Below, in pieces: positions 1 through 8,689 of a stretch of 64,000 nt of DNA. The stretch's first letter is position 1. The number at the start of each line of letters is the position of its first letter. Source of the DNA: Tritrichomonas musculus. Lineage: Eukaryota > Parabasalia > Tritrichomonadida > Tritrichomonadidae. Location of the stretch: NCBI GenBank assembly GCA_039105265.1, contig JAPFFF010000005.1, positions 248,001 to 312,000 on the forward strand. Direction: 5' to 3'. The position numbers were made by a program, and so were the translations under genes. The notes under the pieces were generated by a model. The model worked only from the letters and a program-made list of their open reading frames with translations, was not told where the DNA came from and searched no databases.

Positions 1-720
1 AGTATGATTTTCAGGATTGTAATGATATTGCTTTGTTCCATTTATTATCTTTGTTAAGTTTGTTTCGTTAAATACATCATATAATATCCTTTTTATGGAT
101 TGATTCTTTTTTTCATTCTTCATAATATTCATCAACATATCAGCTAAATTATAAAATGGTTTGTAATGAAGGAAAGGTTCAGTTGGAGAAGGTTTTGGTG
201 GTGCAGTAGGAGTTTGAACATACTTTATAACATCACATTGCCCTTTATCTTCATCCAATACTACTTGTTCATATCCGTCAGCTGCACACATCAATTCGTT
301 GTACATATCATGGACAGCTTCACAGGTTTTTGATTCCGCTTCGATAATGTCATTGAATGTATTAACACATAATTCATCTTTGATAAGCTCTCTGTTGGAC
401 TCTACTTGTTCTGATTTCACTTCCATCAATATATTTTCTGGCGCTCTATATTCAAGTATTTGTGTAGATTTTTCAGTTATTGGAACGTCGCCGAATCCTT
501 CAAGACTGCCTCCATTTTCAATGTAATCGTTTACCACTCTTGCATCAACTTCAGCTTTATTGTATAGACAATTAAATTTTGGGTATTCATTTGGTTTATC
601 ATCTTGAGTAATATTTATTTGTTCATTTCCATCTTCATCTTCTCCTTCACATATTTCAAAACCATTTGCTTTAAGTTTAGATGCCACCTTGCTCTTTGCA
701 GAATACAGTGCCAAAGACAT
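1..720 (-). CDS. Hypothetical Polinton protein, partial
   Basis: Open frame of 240 codons from an ATG at 720, continuing past the left edge, so the C-terminus is missing. The N-terminus reads MSLALYSAKSKVASKL, a basic amphipathic stretch, followed by an acidic segment (EGEDEDGNE) and a Pro-rich patch (TPTAPPKPSPTEP) near residue 185. No domain recognised. It is divergent from the penton-like gene at 739, with only about 18 bp between the two start codons, so both probably share one bidirectional promoter. A basic head plus low-complexity linkers would suit a virion-associated protein, but that is only a guess. Confidence 0.7.
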   Translation of the reverse strand, partial: MSLALYSAKSKVASKLKANGFEICEGEDEDGNEQINITQDDKPNEYPKFNCLYNKAEVDARVVNDYIENGGSLEGFGDVPITEKSTQILEYRAPENILMEVKSEQVESNRELIKDELCVNTFNDIIEAESKTCEAVHDMYNELMCAADGYEQVVLDEDKGQCDVIKYVQTPTAPPKPSPTEPFLHYKPFYNLADMLMNIMKNEKKNQSIKRILYDVFNETNLTKIINGTKQYHYNPENHT

Positions 721-738
721 TTTATCTGAAATTAAATT

Positions 739-1473
739 ATGTTGTATAGTGTTCAGAGTCAACCAGGTAATTATAATACGGTAAGACTTAATATTGATAT
801 CCCATGGAAATGTCCATACGTGAAGTACTATGTTTCATCTATTAATACCAAAGCCAACATATTGATGACAACGGATGATGATTATTTAATATTTGAGTCA
901 TCACTCGGAGAAGTAAAAATAGAATTTGATGAAATGTATGCTTACTCCTTTAACTACTTAGTCAAATGCCTAAATGCAAATCAGACTGTAATCGAGTTCA
1001 AGAATATCAATAATAGAACCATTTCACTAAAACCAGTCCAAAATGTAACTTTCAAGGAAGGTAGTCATAGAGCGAAATTGATTACTGGTTTGTTCAATAC
1101 TAAACCAGGGCATATATTTCCAAATGGAGTTGAGTGCGAGGTACCTGATCTACCTATACTTGATTTGGCCAATAAGTTGTATTTAGTTTCATTACAGGGG
1201 GTAGCAACTCATTCATCAATTGGAGACCAAGAATATACCCCAAGCATCCTTGCAAACATTGACACAATGATAATGGATCAAGAGGCAATGATAGTTAACT
1301 ATGACATGACTAAGCCAATAAAAATAAAAGTTAATACGGATTCATTAAAATATTTGGAAATGAGATTAGTCGATTTCATGTTTCAACCAGTAATATTAAA
1401 ATCTCCTCTCTTCATTACCTTAAAAATAAAACCAAGCCAAGAGGCTGATATATATGACATCCTTACTAAATGA
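739..1473 (+). CDS. Penton-like minor capsid protein (putative)
   Basis: 244 aa, beta-rich with few charged low-complexity stretches. The C-terminal part (LKYLEMRLVDFMFQPV followed by LKSPLFITLKIKP) matches the layout of Polinton/virophage penton proteins, in which a strand-turn-strand 'RLvD..g.pv.l..pl.vtLki' closes a single jelly roll. Length is close to the usual 240-300 aa. In the family it forms the pentameric vertices of the capsid beside the double-jelly-roll major capsid protein. It is divergent from the partial gene at 1-720 and its end overlaps the end of the convergent GIY-YIG gene by a few bases. The alternative is another jelly-roll accessory protein. Confidence 0.5.
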   Translation: MLYSVQSQPGNYNTVRLNIDIPWKCPYVKYYVSSINTKANILMTTDDDYLIFESSLGEVKIEFDEMYAYSFNYLVKCLNANQTVIEFKNINNRTISLKPVQNVTFKEGSHRAKLITGLFNTKPGHIFPNGVECEVPDLPILDLANKLYLVSLQGVATHSSIGDQEYTPSILANIDTMIMDQEAMIVNYDMTKPIKIKVNTDSLKYLEMRLVDFMFQPVILKSPLFITLKIKPSQEADIYDILTK

Positions 1474-1789
1474 TAGCTCTGGGACAATGATATTGGATAT
1501 AAGTCCTAATAATATATATCATTTCATTCACATTCCCAACAAAGTACTCATTTCCTATAAATGCGGTTCCATCTCTTGTTGTTGCTCTCGTATAATTTTC
1601 TTCAAATATTGTTATTAATTCTTTTTCCACTTTTACTGAATCACTTACTGCTTCAATTATATATACTTCGCTGTCTTTTGGATATTGTCCCATTCTTGTT
1701 GCAATCTTATTTGTTCTACCAATTTTGTATACAGGTTGATTAGAATAAGAAAATTCCCTTTCACGAATCAAATATATGTATTCTACCAT
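1466..1789 (-). CDS. GIY-YIG-like (T5orf172 type) small protein
   Basis: 107 aa. The start MVEYIYLIRERE, then QPVYKIGRT and ATRMGQYPKDSE, is the usual opening of T5orf172/MUG113-type GIY-YIG domains, which occur in large DNA viruses and mobile elements, often attached to DNA-binding modules. Tyr in 'YIYLI' and Gly-Arg-Thr in 'KIGRT' match the catalytic core pattern, and Glu near residue 56 (KVEKEL) fits the helix residue. Predicted role: DNA nicking. The second Polinton in the window (53006-53623) has the same domain fused to an N-terminal coiled coil. The gene is convergent with the penton-like gene and divergent from PolB. Confidence 0.7.
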   Translation of the reverse strand: MVEYIYLIREREFSYSNQPVYKIGRTNKIATRMGQYPKDSEVYIIEAVSDSVKVEKELITIFEENYTRATTRDGTAFIGNEYFVGNVNEMIYIIRTYIQYHCPRAII

Positions 1790-1844
1790 TTTAGGGTTAA
1801 TAAATATTTAGCGTGATATTTTTTTATTTCTTATTTACACTTAA

Positions 1845-4800
1845 ATGACATACCTCTTTGATATATCAGTTGACCTCTATTCGACTGCAAGAACGGAAGC
1901 AAGAAAAGAGTATAAGCAAAGGGTGAAAGACGTAAGAGACAAACGAAAGTTCAAGAAATATTTGAAAGAATTCATGACCAAGGCTAAGAAAGAAATATCA
2001 TTTGACATAGATATAGGTGATGATGAAGATAAGAGACTTGCTTTCACTGAAACATTAAGACAATTACACAAAGAGCTCAAGAAGAATATAGTAGTAAAAA
2101 GCGAATCATTAGGTGGTGAGGAATACAAATGGTTTACACTTTCCAAGGCACGAAGATTAGATTCAACAATAGGACATATATCAGGGACAATAGACTTGAA
2201 TGATGACTGTTCAGACAATAATCCTTGGGTTGGCAATGTATTCATCCCTGCAAAATACCAGTTGCTCTTCATTAAAAATAGAAAGAGAGGCAAGCAAACA
2301 TCATTCACTATTAATAAAGAAGATAATAAAGGTAAGTTGTATGAAGAAGAAGTTGAAGTCGACGAAGATTATCGCGAAAATCCAGAAGGTGGATTCTTCC
2401 CTTATATTAATCTTTCTGATTTAGACTTATCACAGTACCAAATATTCAAGACAGTTGATAAGAAGAACTATAAAGACAATTGTTTGGTATATGCTTGCAT
2501 TCAGTCTGGAGTATTCACTGATGAGGAAATTAATTATTTACGCTTTATGGTCAAGACTAGGTTAATCCCCAATAACTTGATATACGATATAGCCAAGCAG
2601 TTTAAATGCCATTTTGTTGTAAGAAGGATTGATGAGAAATATGATGAAAGAAGCCAACTACAAATAAAAATAGATACAAGAAAGAGACCATGGGCCAAAG
2701 AGTTTGACCGAATTGTTGACTTATTACTGTACAAGAACCATTACATGATATATAAACCCCTAAATGGTGTTAAACCTATGGCAATATTTCGCAAGCTATT
2801 TAAAGAAGGAAAGTTCAGAGAGATAAAGAACTGTGAAATGAATATCTTAGCAACGAATGAATACAACTCTCACTTAGCGGATTATACAGACCTTGAATAT
2901 GATCCTGAATTGTGCTGTAAACTAATAGATTCATCAGAGACGAAAAAGGAGAGAGAGTGGAGTAGGATTTATTATTCTGATTTTGAAACTAATACCACTG
3001 TATCACCCCATATGCCTTATCTAAATATTACTGTGTACAGGACCAAAGAGTTAATTCATAAAATGATATTTGATGGGGAGAATATTGCTGACAGATTACT
3101 AAAGTCATTGGAGAACAATTCTCTCATTTACTTCCATAACCTTAAATATGATGCTTGTTTCTTTATAAATACTCCTGGATGGGATGTACAAATAACAGAG
3201 AGAAGTGGAACGATTCTGCAAATAGTCATGACAAAGTATAAACCTAACAAGAGATTAACTTTCCGCAATAGCTACTCTATCATCCCTGCTGCATTAGCTT
3301 CATTTGGTAAGATGTTTCAGTTGCCAGTTCATAAAGAGGTAATGGCCTATAAAATATATACTGAAAGGAACATAAATAGGAAAACTGTCTCTGCGCTTGA
3401 ATTTCAACTACAGTATTACTTAGAGAACCAAGACAAGAAACCATTGACACAGATAAAACAAGACTGGAAGCAATTAATAGATAATGCAAAAGCTTGTGGT
3501 GCATATGTTGGAGGAGCTATTGATATTATGAAGTATGCTATCTATTATTGCAAACTGGATTGCATAGTATTGATGAAGGGAGTAGAGAAATTTAATAGAG
3601 ATCTGGTAGAAGTATTTAAGCAGACGAAGACAAAGATGCTTGATGTCCATAACTTTATATCCATTAGCTCTATTGGCTACTATTATGCATATAAATTTGG
3701 TTGCTTTGATGGGTGTTATCAACTTAGTGGTAAACCACAAAACTTCATTCAGAGATGCGTTAGTGGAGGTAGAACAATGACAGCTAATAATGAAAAGCAA
3801 TATATAGAGGAAAGGATACAAGATTTTGATGCAGTCAGTTTATATCCTAGTGCAATGAGTATTATGTCTGGTGTACCTAAAGGAGTGCCAGAAGTAATTC
3901 GCCTGGAGGCCTCAGGTACTAATCGTGCGGGCCCATCGGATATGTTTACAAAGGAATTATTAGATTTTGATCAGTTCTTCATTGAAATCAATATCAAGAA
4001 GATCAAGTGCAAGGCTGACAAACCATATAAATTTGGTCAAATATTTAGTAGGAATGATCAAGGGTCAAAAATATTTAACAACAACACCATCAACAATTAT
4101 TACATAGACAAGAGAGCTTTTATGGACTTGATGGAGTTTTATGATTTCGATTATGAGTTTATTAGAGGATATTACTTTGACAAAGGATTCAACAACAAGA
4201 TTAATGTATTTATAGAGAAATTGTTCAATCTAAGAAGGAGATACCAAGATGCTAACAATCCATTGCAACAAACCATCAAACTACTTCTTAATTCCATTTA
4301 CGGAAAATCTATCCTAAAGGCAACAACAACTGAAACTAAATGTATACCAAAAGATAAAGCCATTAAATATATATGGAAGAACTATAATTACATAACAGAG
4401 GTGATAGAGAACAAGTCAATTGATAATGTATATGTTAAGAAGGTTAAACCAATAAACAGTCATTTTAATTTACCTCATTTTGGTGCTAGTGTCTTGTCAT
4501 GGAGCAAACATCTTATGAATAGGGTAATGAGTACTGCAGAGCAAAATGGAATAGACATCTACTATACTGATACAGATAGCGTACACGTTAGAGAAATAGA
4601 TGTACCAAGGATAGCTGAGGTGTTCAAGAAAAAATATGGGAAGGAGTTGATTGGTAAGAAGATGACACAGTTTCATTGTGACTTTGATTCATTTAATGGT
4701 GCTGTCGGTAGTGTTCATTCAAGGAAATTAATAGCATTAGGAAAGAAAAGTTACTTAGATATTCTAGTTGATGAAAAAGGTAATGAAGGCTATCACATTA

Positions 4801-4997
4801 GATTAAAAGGAATACCAAAACAAGTTATCCTGAACAAAGCAAAAAGAATGGGTATAACAATTGAGCAACTATATGAGAAACTTTATGATGGAGAGGAAAT
4901 TACATTTAACCTCCTTGATGGTGCTAACTGTTTTAGAAAATCTTCCTCTTACCAACAAGTAAATCTTCCTGTATTTGAACGAAGAATCAAATTCTAA
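1845..4997 (+). CDS. Protein-primed family B DNA polymerase (PolB)
   Basis: 1050 aa, normal Polinton size. The exonuclease part shows ExoI YYSDFET (about 376), ExoII YFHNLKYDA (about 429) and ExoIII YYCKLDC (about 568). The polymerase part shows motif A DAVSLYPSAM (about 662), motif B LLLNSIYGKS (about 813) and motif C YTDTDSVH (about 908), all with intact acidic residues. Family role: protein-primed replication of the element's linear DNA. The N-terminal 370 residues contain a Cys/His pair (NCLVYACIQSG near 213, KNHYMIYK near 297) reminiscent of papain/OTU-like peptidase folds; that part is speculative. A T-rich leader precedes the ATG. Just after the stop lies a repeat that recurs inverted at 6243. 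Confidence 0.95.
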   Translation: MTYLFDISVDLYSTARTEARKEYKQRVKDVRDKRKFKKYLKEFMTKAKKEISFDIDIGDDEDKRLAFTETLRQLHKELKKNIVVKSESLGGEEYKWFTLSKARRLDSTIGHISGTIDLNDDCSDNNPWVGNVFIPAKYQLLFIKNRKRGKQTSFTINKEDNKGKLYEEEVEVDEDYRENPEGGFFPYINLSDLDLSQYQIFKTVDKKNYKDNCLVYACIQSGVFTDEEINYLRFMVKTRLIPNNLIYDIAKQFKCHFVVRRIDEKYDERSQLQIKIDTRKRPWAKEFDRIVDLLLYKNHYMIYKPLNGVKPMAIFRKLFKEGKFREIKNCEMNILATNEYNSHLADYTDLEYDPELCCKLIDSSETKKEREWSRIYYSDFETNTTVSPHMPYLNITVYRTKELIHKMIFDGENIADRLLKSLENNSLIYFHNLKYDACFFINTPGWDVQITERSGTILQIVMTKYKPNKRLTFRNSYSIIPAALASFGKMFQLPVHKEVMAYKIYTERNINRKTVSALEFQLQYYLENQDKKPLTQIKQDWKQLIDNAKACGAYVGGAIDIMKYAIYYCKLDCIVLMKGVEKFNRDLVEVFKQTKTKMLDVHNFISISSIGYYYAYKFGCFDGCYQLSGKPQNFIQRCVSGGRTMTANNEKQYIEERIQDFDAVSLYPSAMSIMSGVPKGVPEVIRLEASGTNRAGPSDMFTKELLDFDQFFIEINIKKIKCKADKPYKFGQIFSRNDQGSKIFNNNTINNYYIDKRAFMDLMEFYDFDYEFIRGYYFDKGFNNKINVFIEKLFNLRRRYQDANNPLQQTIKLLLNSIYGKSILKATTTETKCIPKDKAIKYIWKNYNYITEVIENKSIDNVYVKKVKPINSHFNLPHFGASVLSWSKHLMNRVMSTAEQNGIDIYYTDTDSVHVREIDVPRIAEVFKKKYGKELIGKKMTQFHCDFDSFNGAVGSVHSRKLIALGKKSYLDILVDEKGNEGYHIRLKGIPKQVILNKAKRMGITIEQLYEKLYDGEEITFNLLDGANCFRKSSSYQQVNLPVFERRIKF

Positions 4998-5058
4998 AAA
5001 TCTTCATCTTATTTTTGGTTTGGGTTAACAGGTTAGTTCTAACCCTATTTTTCTAACC
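4996..5058 (+). repeat. Inverted/direct repeat family around the 347-aa gene, copy A
   Basis: The block starts right after the PolB stop (ATCTTCATCTTATTTTTGG) and continues into GGGTTAACAGGTTAG and a TAACCC tail. It is repeated in direct orientation at about 5103-5156 (core only) and in inverted orientation at 6243-6317. The core GGTTAGTTCTAACC is itself nearly palindromic. The three copies flank the gene at 5155-6198. They could be shared 3' processing or termination signals of PolB and the 84-aa gene, or the edges of a mobile cassette. Confidence 0.8.
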
Positions 5059-5102
5059 ATTCACAGCCATCTGATAAACAAAAATATAAGATGATTTTTT
5101 AG

Positions 5103-5156
5103 TATTTTTGGTCATTGGGTTAACAGGTTAGTTTTAACCCTATTTTTCTAACCTTT
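5103..5156 (+). repeat. Same repeat family, copy B
   Basis: Direct copy of the GGGTTAACAGGTTAG...TAACCC core seen at 5023-5058, differing by one base in the centre (TTTT for TTCT). Its right edge overlaps the stop of the minus-strand 347-aa gene, so the repeat supplies that gene's last codons and 3' end. Confidence 0.8.
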
Positions 5157-6198
5157 ACAATTTACTCACATACATAATGTTATGAACCTTTGTTATCTTC
5201 CATTTGCCTGTCTGTTCAATCTTTTCTGTTAATTGTGCAAATGTTAATTTTTGTCCAAACTCTTTGGCATATCTCTGCTGAACATCCTTTAACAATAATC
5301 TATCAATGCTTGGATAATTGTTCTGCATAAACTTGGCTAAATCGTAATCAGACTCATCAAACTGCCTATCGATTTCTTCCTGTTCAGCTCTCATACGTTG
5401 AACTTCACGCAAAGTATATTCATATAATCTCTGTTTGGCCTCACACTTGCTGCAACGTTTATTGGAACTTGAATTGATATTAAATATTTTAGTATTAATC
5501 CTCGTAATACAGCATCTAAGCTTCAATAAGGTACTGTAATCAATATGAAATTCATTAACCTTACTTCTTAAGCTCTCATGATTATTATTGTTTTCCATAT
5601 CATACCAGTAATAACAGAATACATCATATATACAGTTAGCGTATCTTTCAATAAACTCTTTATATTTCTCAAAGTCTTCACTCTCCAAAAGTTCACTTGT
5701 ACTCATCACTACTTTATCGCACTTCTCATTCATAGCATTGTGGTCACAATAATAACCAACAAACTGTACATTCATTTTACGTAGAAACTTCTTAAGTTCT
5801 GCACTATCTGTCTTTAATACTTCTATTTCATTAAATATTGGTTCAAATGGTTTTGTCTGTGATATTGGCATTATCTTTGGAAGACTTGAAATCATAGTGA
5901 AAACGTCTTTGATATATTTATTGTTGTGCTCAAACTTAACATCATAAGCATCAGGATTATAGTTATTGGTTAGCAAATCCCTCATAATCATTCTCTTTGT
6001 GTTTAATTCCTTCTCGCAACTAACTTCCACAAGAGGCTTAATAGGGTTTCCATGAATATCATAATACTTATCAACTTTCCCATTTACATCAGATATTGGT
6101 TTAGGTATTAGGTCAACAAGATATTCATTAACATTGAAGTCTCTCGCGTTCTCCGAGTGTCGAATGAGGCAATCTTGTGTATTTGTTTGCGCTATCAT
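5155..6198 (-). CDS. Hypothetical Polinton protein with CxxC and possible C-terminal winged helix
   Basis: 347 aa, not recognised. Visible parts: a CSKCEAK motif near residue 247 that could bind a metal with other cysteines; then a charged helical stretch (REVQRMRAEQEEIDRQ); then a C-terminal segment (LLLKDVQQRYAKEFGQ, FAQLTEKIEQTGKWK) that reads like a winged helix. A similar segment (LKDIQKHLLAETGLKYS) sits before the GIY-YIG domain in the second Polinton, so a DNA-binding module shared between element proteins is plausible. The gene lies between inverted copies of one repeat (4996-5058 and 6243-6317). Its leader holds TTTTTTATC about 20 bp before the ATG. Confidence 0.75.
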   Translation of the reverse strand: MIAQTNTQDCLIRHSENARDFNVNEYLVDLIPKPISDVNGKVDKYYDIHGNPIKPLVEVSCEKELNTKRMIMRDLLTNNYNPDAYDVKFEHNNKYIKDVFTMISSLPKIMPISQTKPFEPIFNEIEVLKTDSAELKKFLRKMNVQFVGYYCDHNAMNEKCDKVVMSTSELLESEDFEKYKEFIERYANCIYDVFCYYWYDMENNNNHESLRSKVNEFHIDYSTLLKLRCCITRINTKIFNINSSSNKRCSKCEAKQRLYEYTLREVQRMRAEQEEIDRQFDESDYDLAKFMQNNYPSIDRLLLKDVQQRYAKEFGQKLTFAQLTEKIEQTGKWKITKVHNIMYVSKL

Positions 6199-6242
6199 TA
6201 GGTTTATGTAAATGGATGATAAAAAATTAACTAAAAAAATAA

Positions 6243-6317
6243 AGGTTAGAAAAATAGGGTTAGAACTAACCTGTTAACCTTTGATCATGAAAACCAAAAA
6301 TAAGATGAAGATTTTTT
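6243..6317 (-). repeat. Same repeat family, inverted copy C
   Basis: Reverse complement of 4996-5058: TTAGAAAAATAGGGTTAG, AACTAACCTGTTAA and CCAAAAATAAGATGAAGAT in that order. It lies between the start of the 347-aa gene and the stop of the 84-aa gene. With copy A it forms an inverted pair about 1.3 kb apart enclosing a single gene. Confidence 0.8.
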
Positions 6318-6322
6318 TGTTT

Positions 6323-6577
6323 TCATGCTTCTTTCTTCTCAGCAGTAACCATTTCAGCAATTTTCTTCAATTCCTCTAGCTCTTGCTTCTTTCTTTGTCT
6401 ATATTCTTTTTGTTGTTGTCGTCTGGCTTCAAGTCTTTCTTCAGGGGTATTATATTTACTCTTCCTGCCTCTTTTCGGAGTATCTATTGACGTCAGATTC
6501 TCACTTGACTTCGATTTGGACAATTTCTTTATTACTTCTGTTTTCTTGAATTGGTTTAGGTCTATTTTACTCGTCAT
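6323..6577 (-). CDS. Small basic coiled-coil protein
   Basis: 84 aa, about one third Lys/Arg. An AT-hook-like PKRGRKSK is followed by a long charged helix (EARRQQQKEYRQRKKQELEE), resembling the basic region of a bZIP without a clear heptad of leucines. Probably a DNA- or RNA-binding accessory protein of the element. The leader reads TTTTTATCAAA then ATG, the clearest example of the T-rich leader shared by several genes here. The 155-aa protein of the 1.8-kb element (27059-27526) has a comparable basic helix and leader. Confidence 0.65.
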   Translation of the reverse strand: MTSKIDLNQFKKTEVIKKLSKSKSSENLTSIDTPKRGRKSKYNTPEERLEARRQQQKEYRQRKKQELEELKKIAEMVTAEKKEA

Positions 6578-6606
6578 TTTGATAAAAATAAAAAAACAAA
6601 TAATAA

Positions 6607-7134
6607 TTACATATTAACTGCATGCTTAAGACACAAATGATATTTGTTAACTAATTCATTATATTCTTTGTTATATACTTGTTTGAAATCAGTACATACT
6701 TCTCCATTATCATTTACTATCTTAATGGAATCTATCTTACGTATTGGATTAGATTTCCCTGCACAACAACCTACATCCTCATCAAGACTTATTTCTACCA
6801 CCTCCGCCTTAATAATTGTTTTAATTATATTAGATAAGGCAGTAACAGGGACAATTATACAGTTCTTTGATATTAAGTTGGATAATAATGCTTTGTCCTG
6901 GTCTAACAATATTTTTGCATACGTTTCAAGTATCACGTACTTAACATCCTTTGTTTCTTCTTCTTGATTCTCTTCTAATTCAACATTACGAGTGATAACA
7001 ATTTCTTCTTTTCCATCATCCCTTTTGTTTATAATAATATTATTATTTATATTGCTTGTTGACTGTGCTGCTGCTTGAGGTTCTAATGAAACGTTCGCCT
7101 GCACACCATTCGCTTGAGTTCTCTTCTTTATCAT
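6607..7134 (-). CDS. Hypothetical Polinton protein
   Basis: 175 aa, not recognised. A low-complexity head (QANVSLEPQAAAQS, then NINNNIIINKRDDGKEE) of about 50 residues precedes a folded-looking C-terminal part with a GCCAGK turn and a KYHLCLKH end; the Cys and His residues there could bind a metal. Spacing to the neighbouring minus-strand genes is only about 30 bp on each side, as in a tightly packed viral module. Confidence 0.65.
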   Translation of the reverse strand: MIKKRTQANGVQANVSLEPQAAAQSTSNINNNIIINKRDDGKEEIVITRNVELEENQEEETKDVKYVILETYAKILLDQDKALLSNLISKNCIIVPVTALSNIIKTIIKAEVVEISLDEDVGCCAGKSNPIRKIDSIKIVNDNGEVCTDFKQVYNKEYNELVNKYHLCLKHAVNM

Positions 7135-7162
7135 TTCCTTTCGAAAAAAAGTTGATAATCAA

Positions 7163-7591
7163 TCAGTAATGAATATTAGCTTGCTTAACATTAATTGGTT
7201 TAAAGTATCCAATCCTTCCTTTATTTCTTTCATCCGCTCTACCTTGTATTTCTCCTAATTTCTCTGGTTTCTTTAAGTATGGAGGAAGAATAGGAGCTTT
7301 GGGTGCTTTATCTTTCTTCAAATAATACCCTCCATCTGTAATGCTAACAGGTGGTTCGTGTAATGGTTTTGTTTTATGTTGATTACTCTTTGGTGGTTTG
7401 ACTGGTTTGTTTTCCATATACTTTGTTGGTGGTCTATTAATTCTTGGGTTAAACGTAACTGCGTAAGTATTGTCATTAGAAAATATGCCAAAGTGATTAA
7501 ACTCTATTGTCTTCTCAGTCTTAGTTCCTTCATTAAACATTGCCCCTTCTGCTCCAACTGTAGTAGAATTGGGATTTCTGTACTTATTCAT
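7163..7591 (-). CDS. Hypothetical Pro/Lys-rich Polinton protein
   Basis: 142 aa, rich in Pro, Lys and Asn (PVKPPKSNQHKTKPLHEPP; APILPPYLKKPEKLG), with no hydrophobic core visible for most of its length. It looks intrinsically disordered, like scaffold or core proteins of small DNA viruses. It sits between other small minus-strand genes with gaps of 28-38 bp. No family recognised. Confidence 0.6.
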   Translation of the reverse strand: MNKYRNPNSTTVGAEGAMFNEGTKTEKTIEFNHFGIFSNDNTYAVTFNPRINRPPTKYMENKPVKPPKSNQHKTKPLHEPPVSITDGGYYLKKDKAPKAPILPPYLKKPEKLGEIQGRADERNKGRIGYFKPINVKQANIHY

Positions 7592-7629
7592 TTCTTTTTC
7601 AAAAAAAATTGGTCGGTCGAGATTCCGAC

Positions 7630-8079
7630 TTACAGAACTAGCTCTTGATGGAGACCAATAAATAGTTCAGGTGTATTTAATTCATATTTCTTACGTAATT
7701 CCTCTATCATTGTTTTAGTCTTTTTAGATGCTAATTCTATCGAGTAATTGTAATAACTGTATTCCTCATAATTTTGTTCCTTATTTGAACCATTAACAAA
7801 AAACTCTTGCATTTTATAATTAATTTTCCTTCTTGAGTTAGTATTTAATACTATGTGTTCTATATCATATTCCTTAATTTTGTCCGGATATAGTCTCCAA
7901 ATAGTCTTATTAGCCTTAATTGATATGTAGATGACTTTTGCTAAATATTTATTTTTTGAAAGTTGAATGGGGTATCGATCACATAATATGGCAAAATTAC
8001 TTTCTTTAAAATCTTCAGGGTTATCAGCGAGGGAAATAACATTATTGATGTAATCATAAACTTTATATTGGTCTTGCAT
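7630..8079 (-). CDS. Hypothetical Polinton protein
   Basis: 149 aa from the ATG at 8079 (MQDQYKVYDYINN). The frame is open further upstream to 8142, but that extension (FIFVLLNIFKIFLFP) is the translation of the AT-rich leader, so the inner ATG is preferred. Mostly helical and charged, with one Cys; no domain recognised. A 27-bp block upstream (8119-8145) is identical to one just before the 178-aa gene (9963-9989), suggesting a shared promoter. Confidence 0.65.
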   Translation of the reverse strand: MQDQYKVYDYINNVISLADNPEDFKESNFAILCDRYPIQLSKNKYLAKVIYISIKANKTIWRLYPDKIKEYDIEHIVLNTNSRRKINYKMQEFFVNGSNKEQNYEEYSYYNYSIELASKKTKTMIEELRKKYELNTPELFIGLHQELVL

Positions 8080-8689
8080 TTTGTATGGAAATAAAAAAAT
8101 TTTAAAAATATTGAGTAATACAAAAATAAAAATGGATGTCAAAACCGTTTTTTAATTTTTTCGTTTCTAAAAATTTTTTACTAATCTTCCCTACAACTTA
8201 TTATAATTTCATGCCCAGAGATACGTTCTATCAAAATTCCGTCCTTTACTCAAATTTGGGAAAATTCGGTTTGGAACCATTTTTCTATATCTCAACAACT
8301 ACAGAGTAACTATTTCTTATATTGTAGTATATTTCTATTTTATCCCTACAAATGTTATATTTATGATAATATTCATGAAAGGTTCAGGGGTTATCAAGAT
8401 ATGGAAAAGGGTCAAAAATGGAGCTCGAATTCACATCACTTTTCTATATCTCAACAACTACAGGGTAACTATTTTTTATATTCTAGTATGTTTTAGTACT
8501 TGGGGAATAATTATTATATTAGTGTTTATATTCACAATTGGTCAAGTATTTACCAAGATATTTGTAAAACAATTTGTTTACCCCCTATTCAATTTTGTAT
8601 ATTGGAATATGTTAACTACCAACATGAGTCTATATTATATTTAAAAAAATATTTCAAAAAGGCTGAGTATTTACCAAGATATTAGTAGA
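8080..8689. other. Gene-free stretch with a direct repeat
   Basis: About 600 bp with no credible gene. A block starting TTTTCTATATCTCAACAACT occurs at 8281-8334 and again at 8440-8493 (offset 159 bp, a few mismatches), and a TATTTACCAAGATATT phrase recurs at about 8546 and 8667. It is the largest gap inside P1 and lies beside the HNH gene, so it could mark an insertion scar or a replication/packaging region. Confidence 0.6.
8119..8145 (-). promoter_or_regulatory. Shared leader block, copy 1
   Basis: 27 bp, identical to 9963-9989. On the coding strand it contains TTTTGACATCCATTTTTATT. It lies 40 bp upstream of the chosen start at 8079. Exact conservation at two separate minus-strand genes in otherwise unrelated AT-rich sequence suggests a promoter or recent duplication of a control region. 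Confidence 0.45.

Noticed and set aside
299-526. Plus-strand 75-codon frame
   Set aside because: Antisense shadow of the partial minus-strand gene at 1-720, which is open over its whole length.
4996-6317. Telomere-like GGGTTA/TAACCC words
   Set aside because: Only single words inside a larger repeat; no tandem array of a hexamer.
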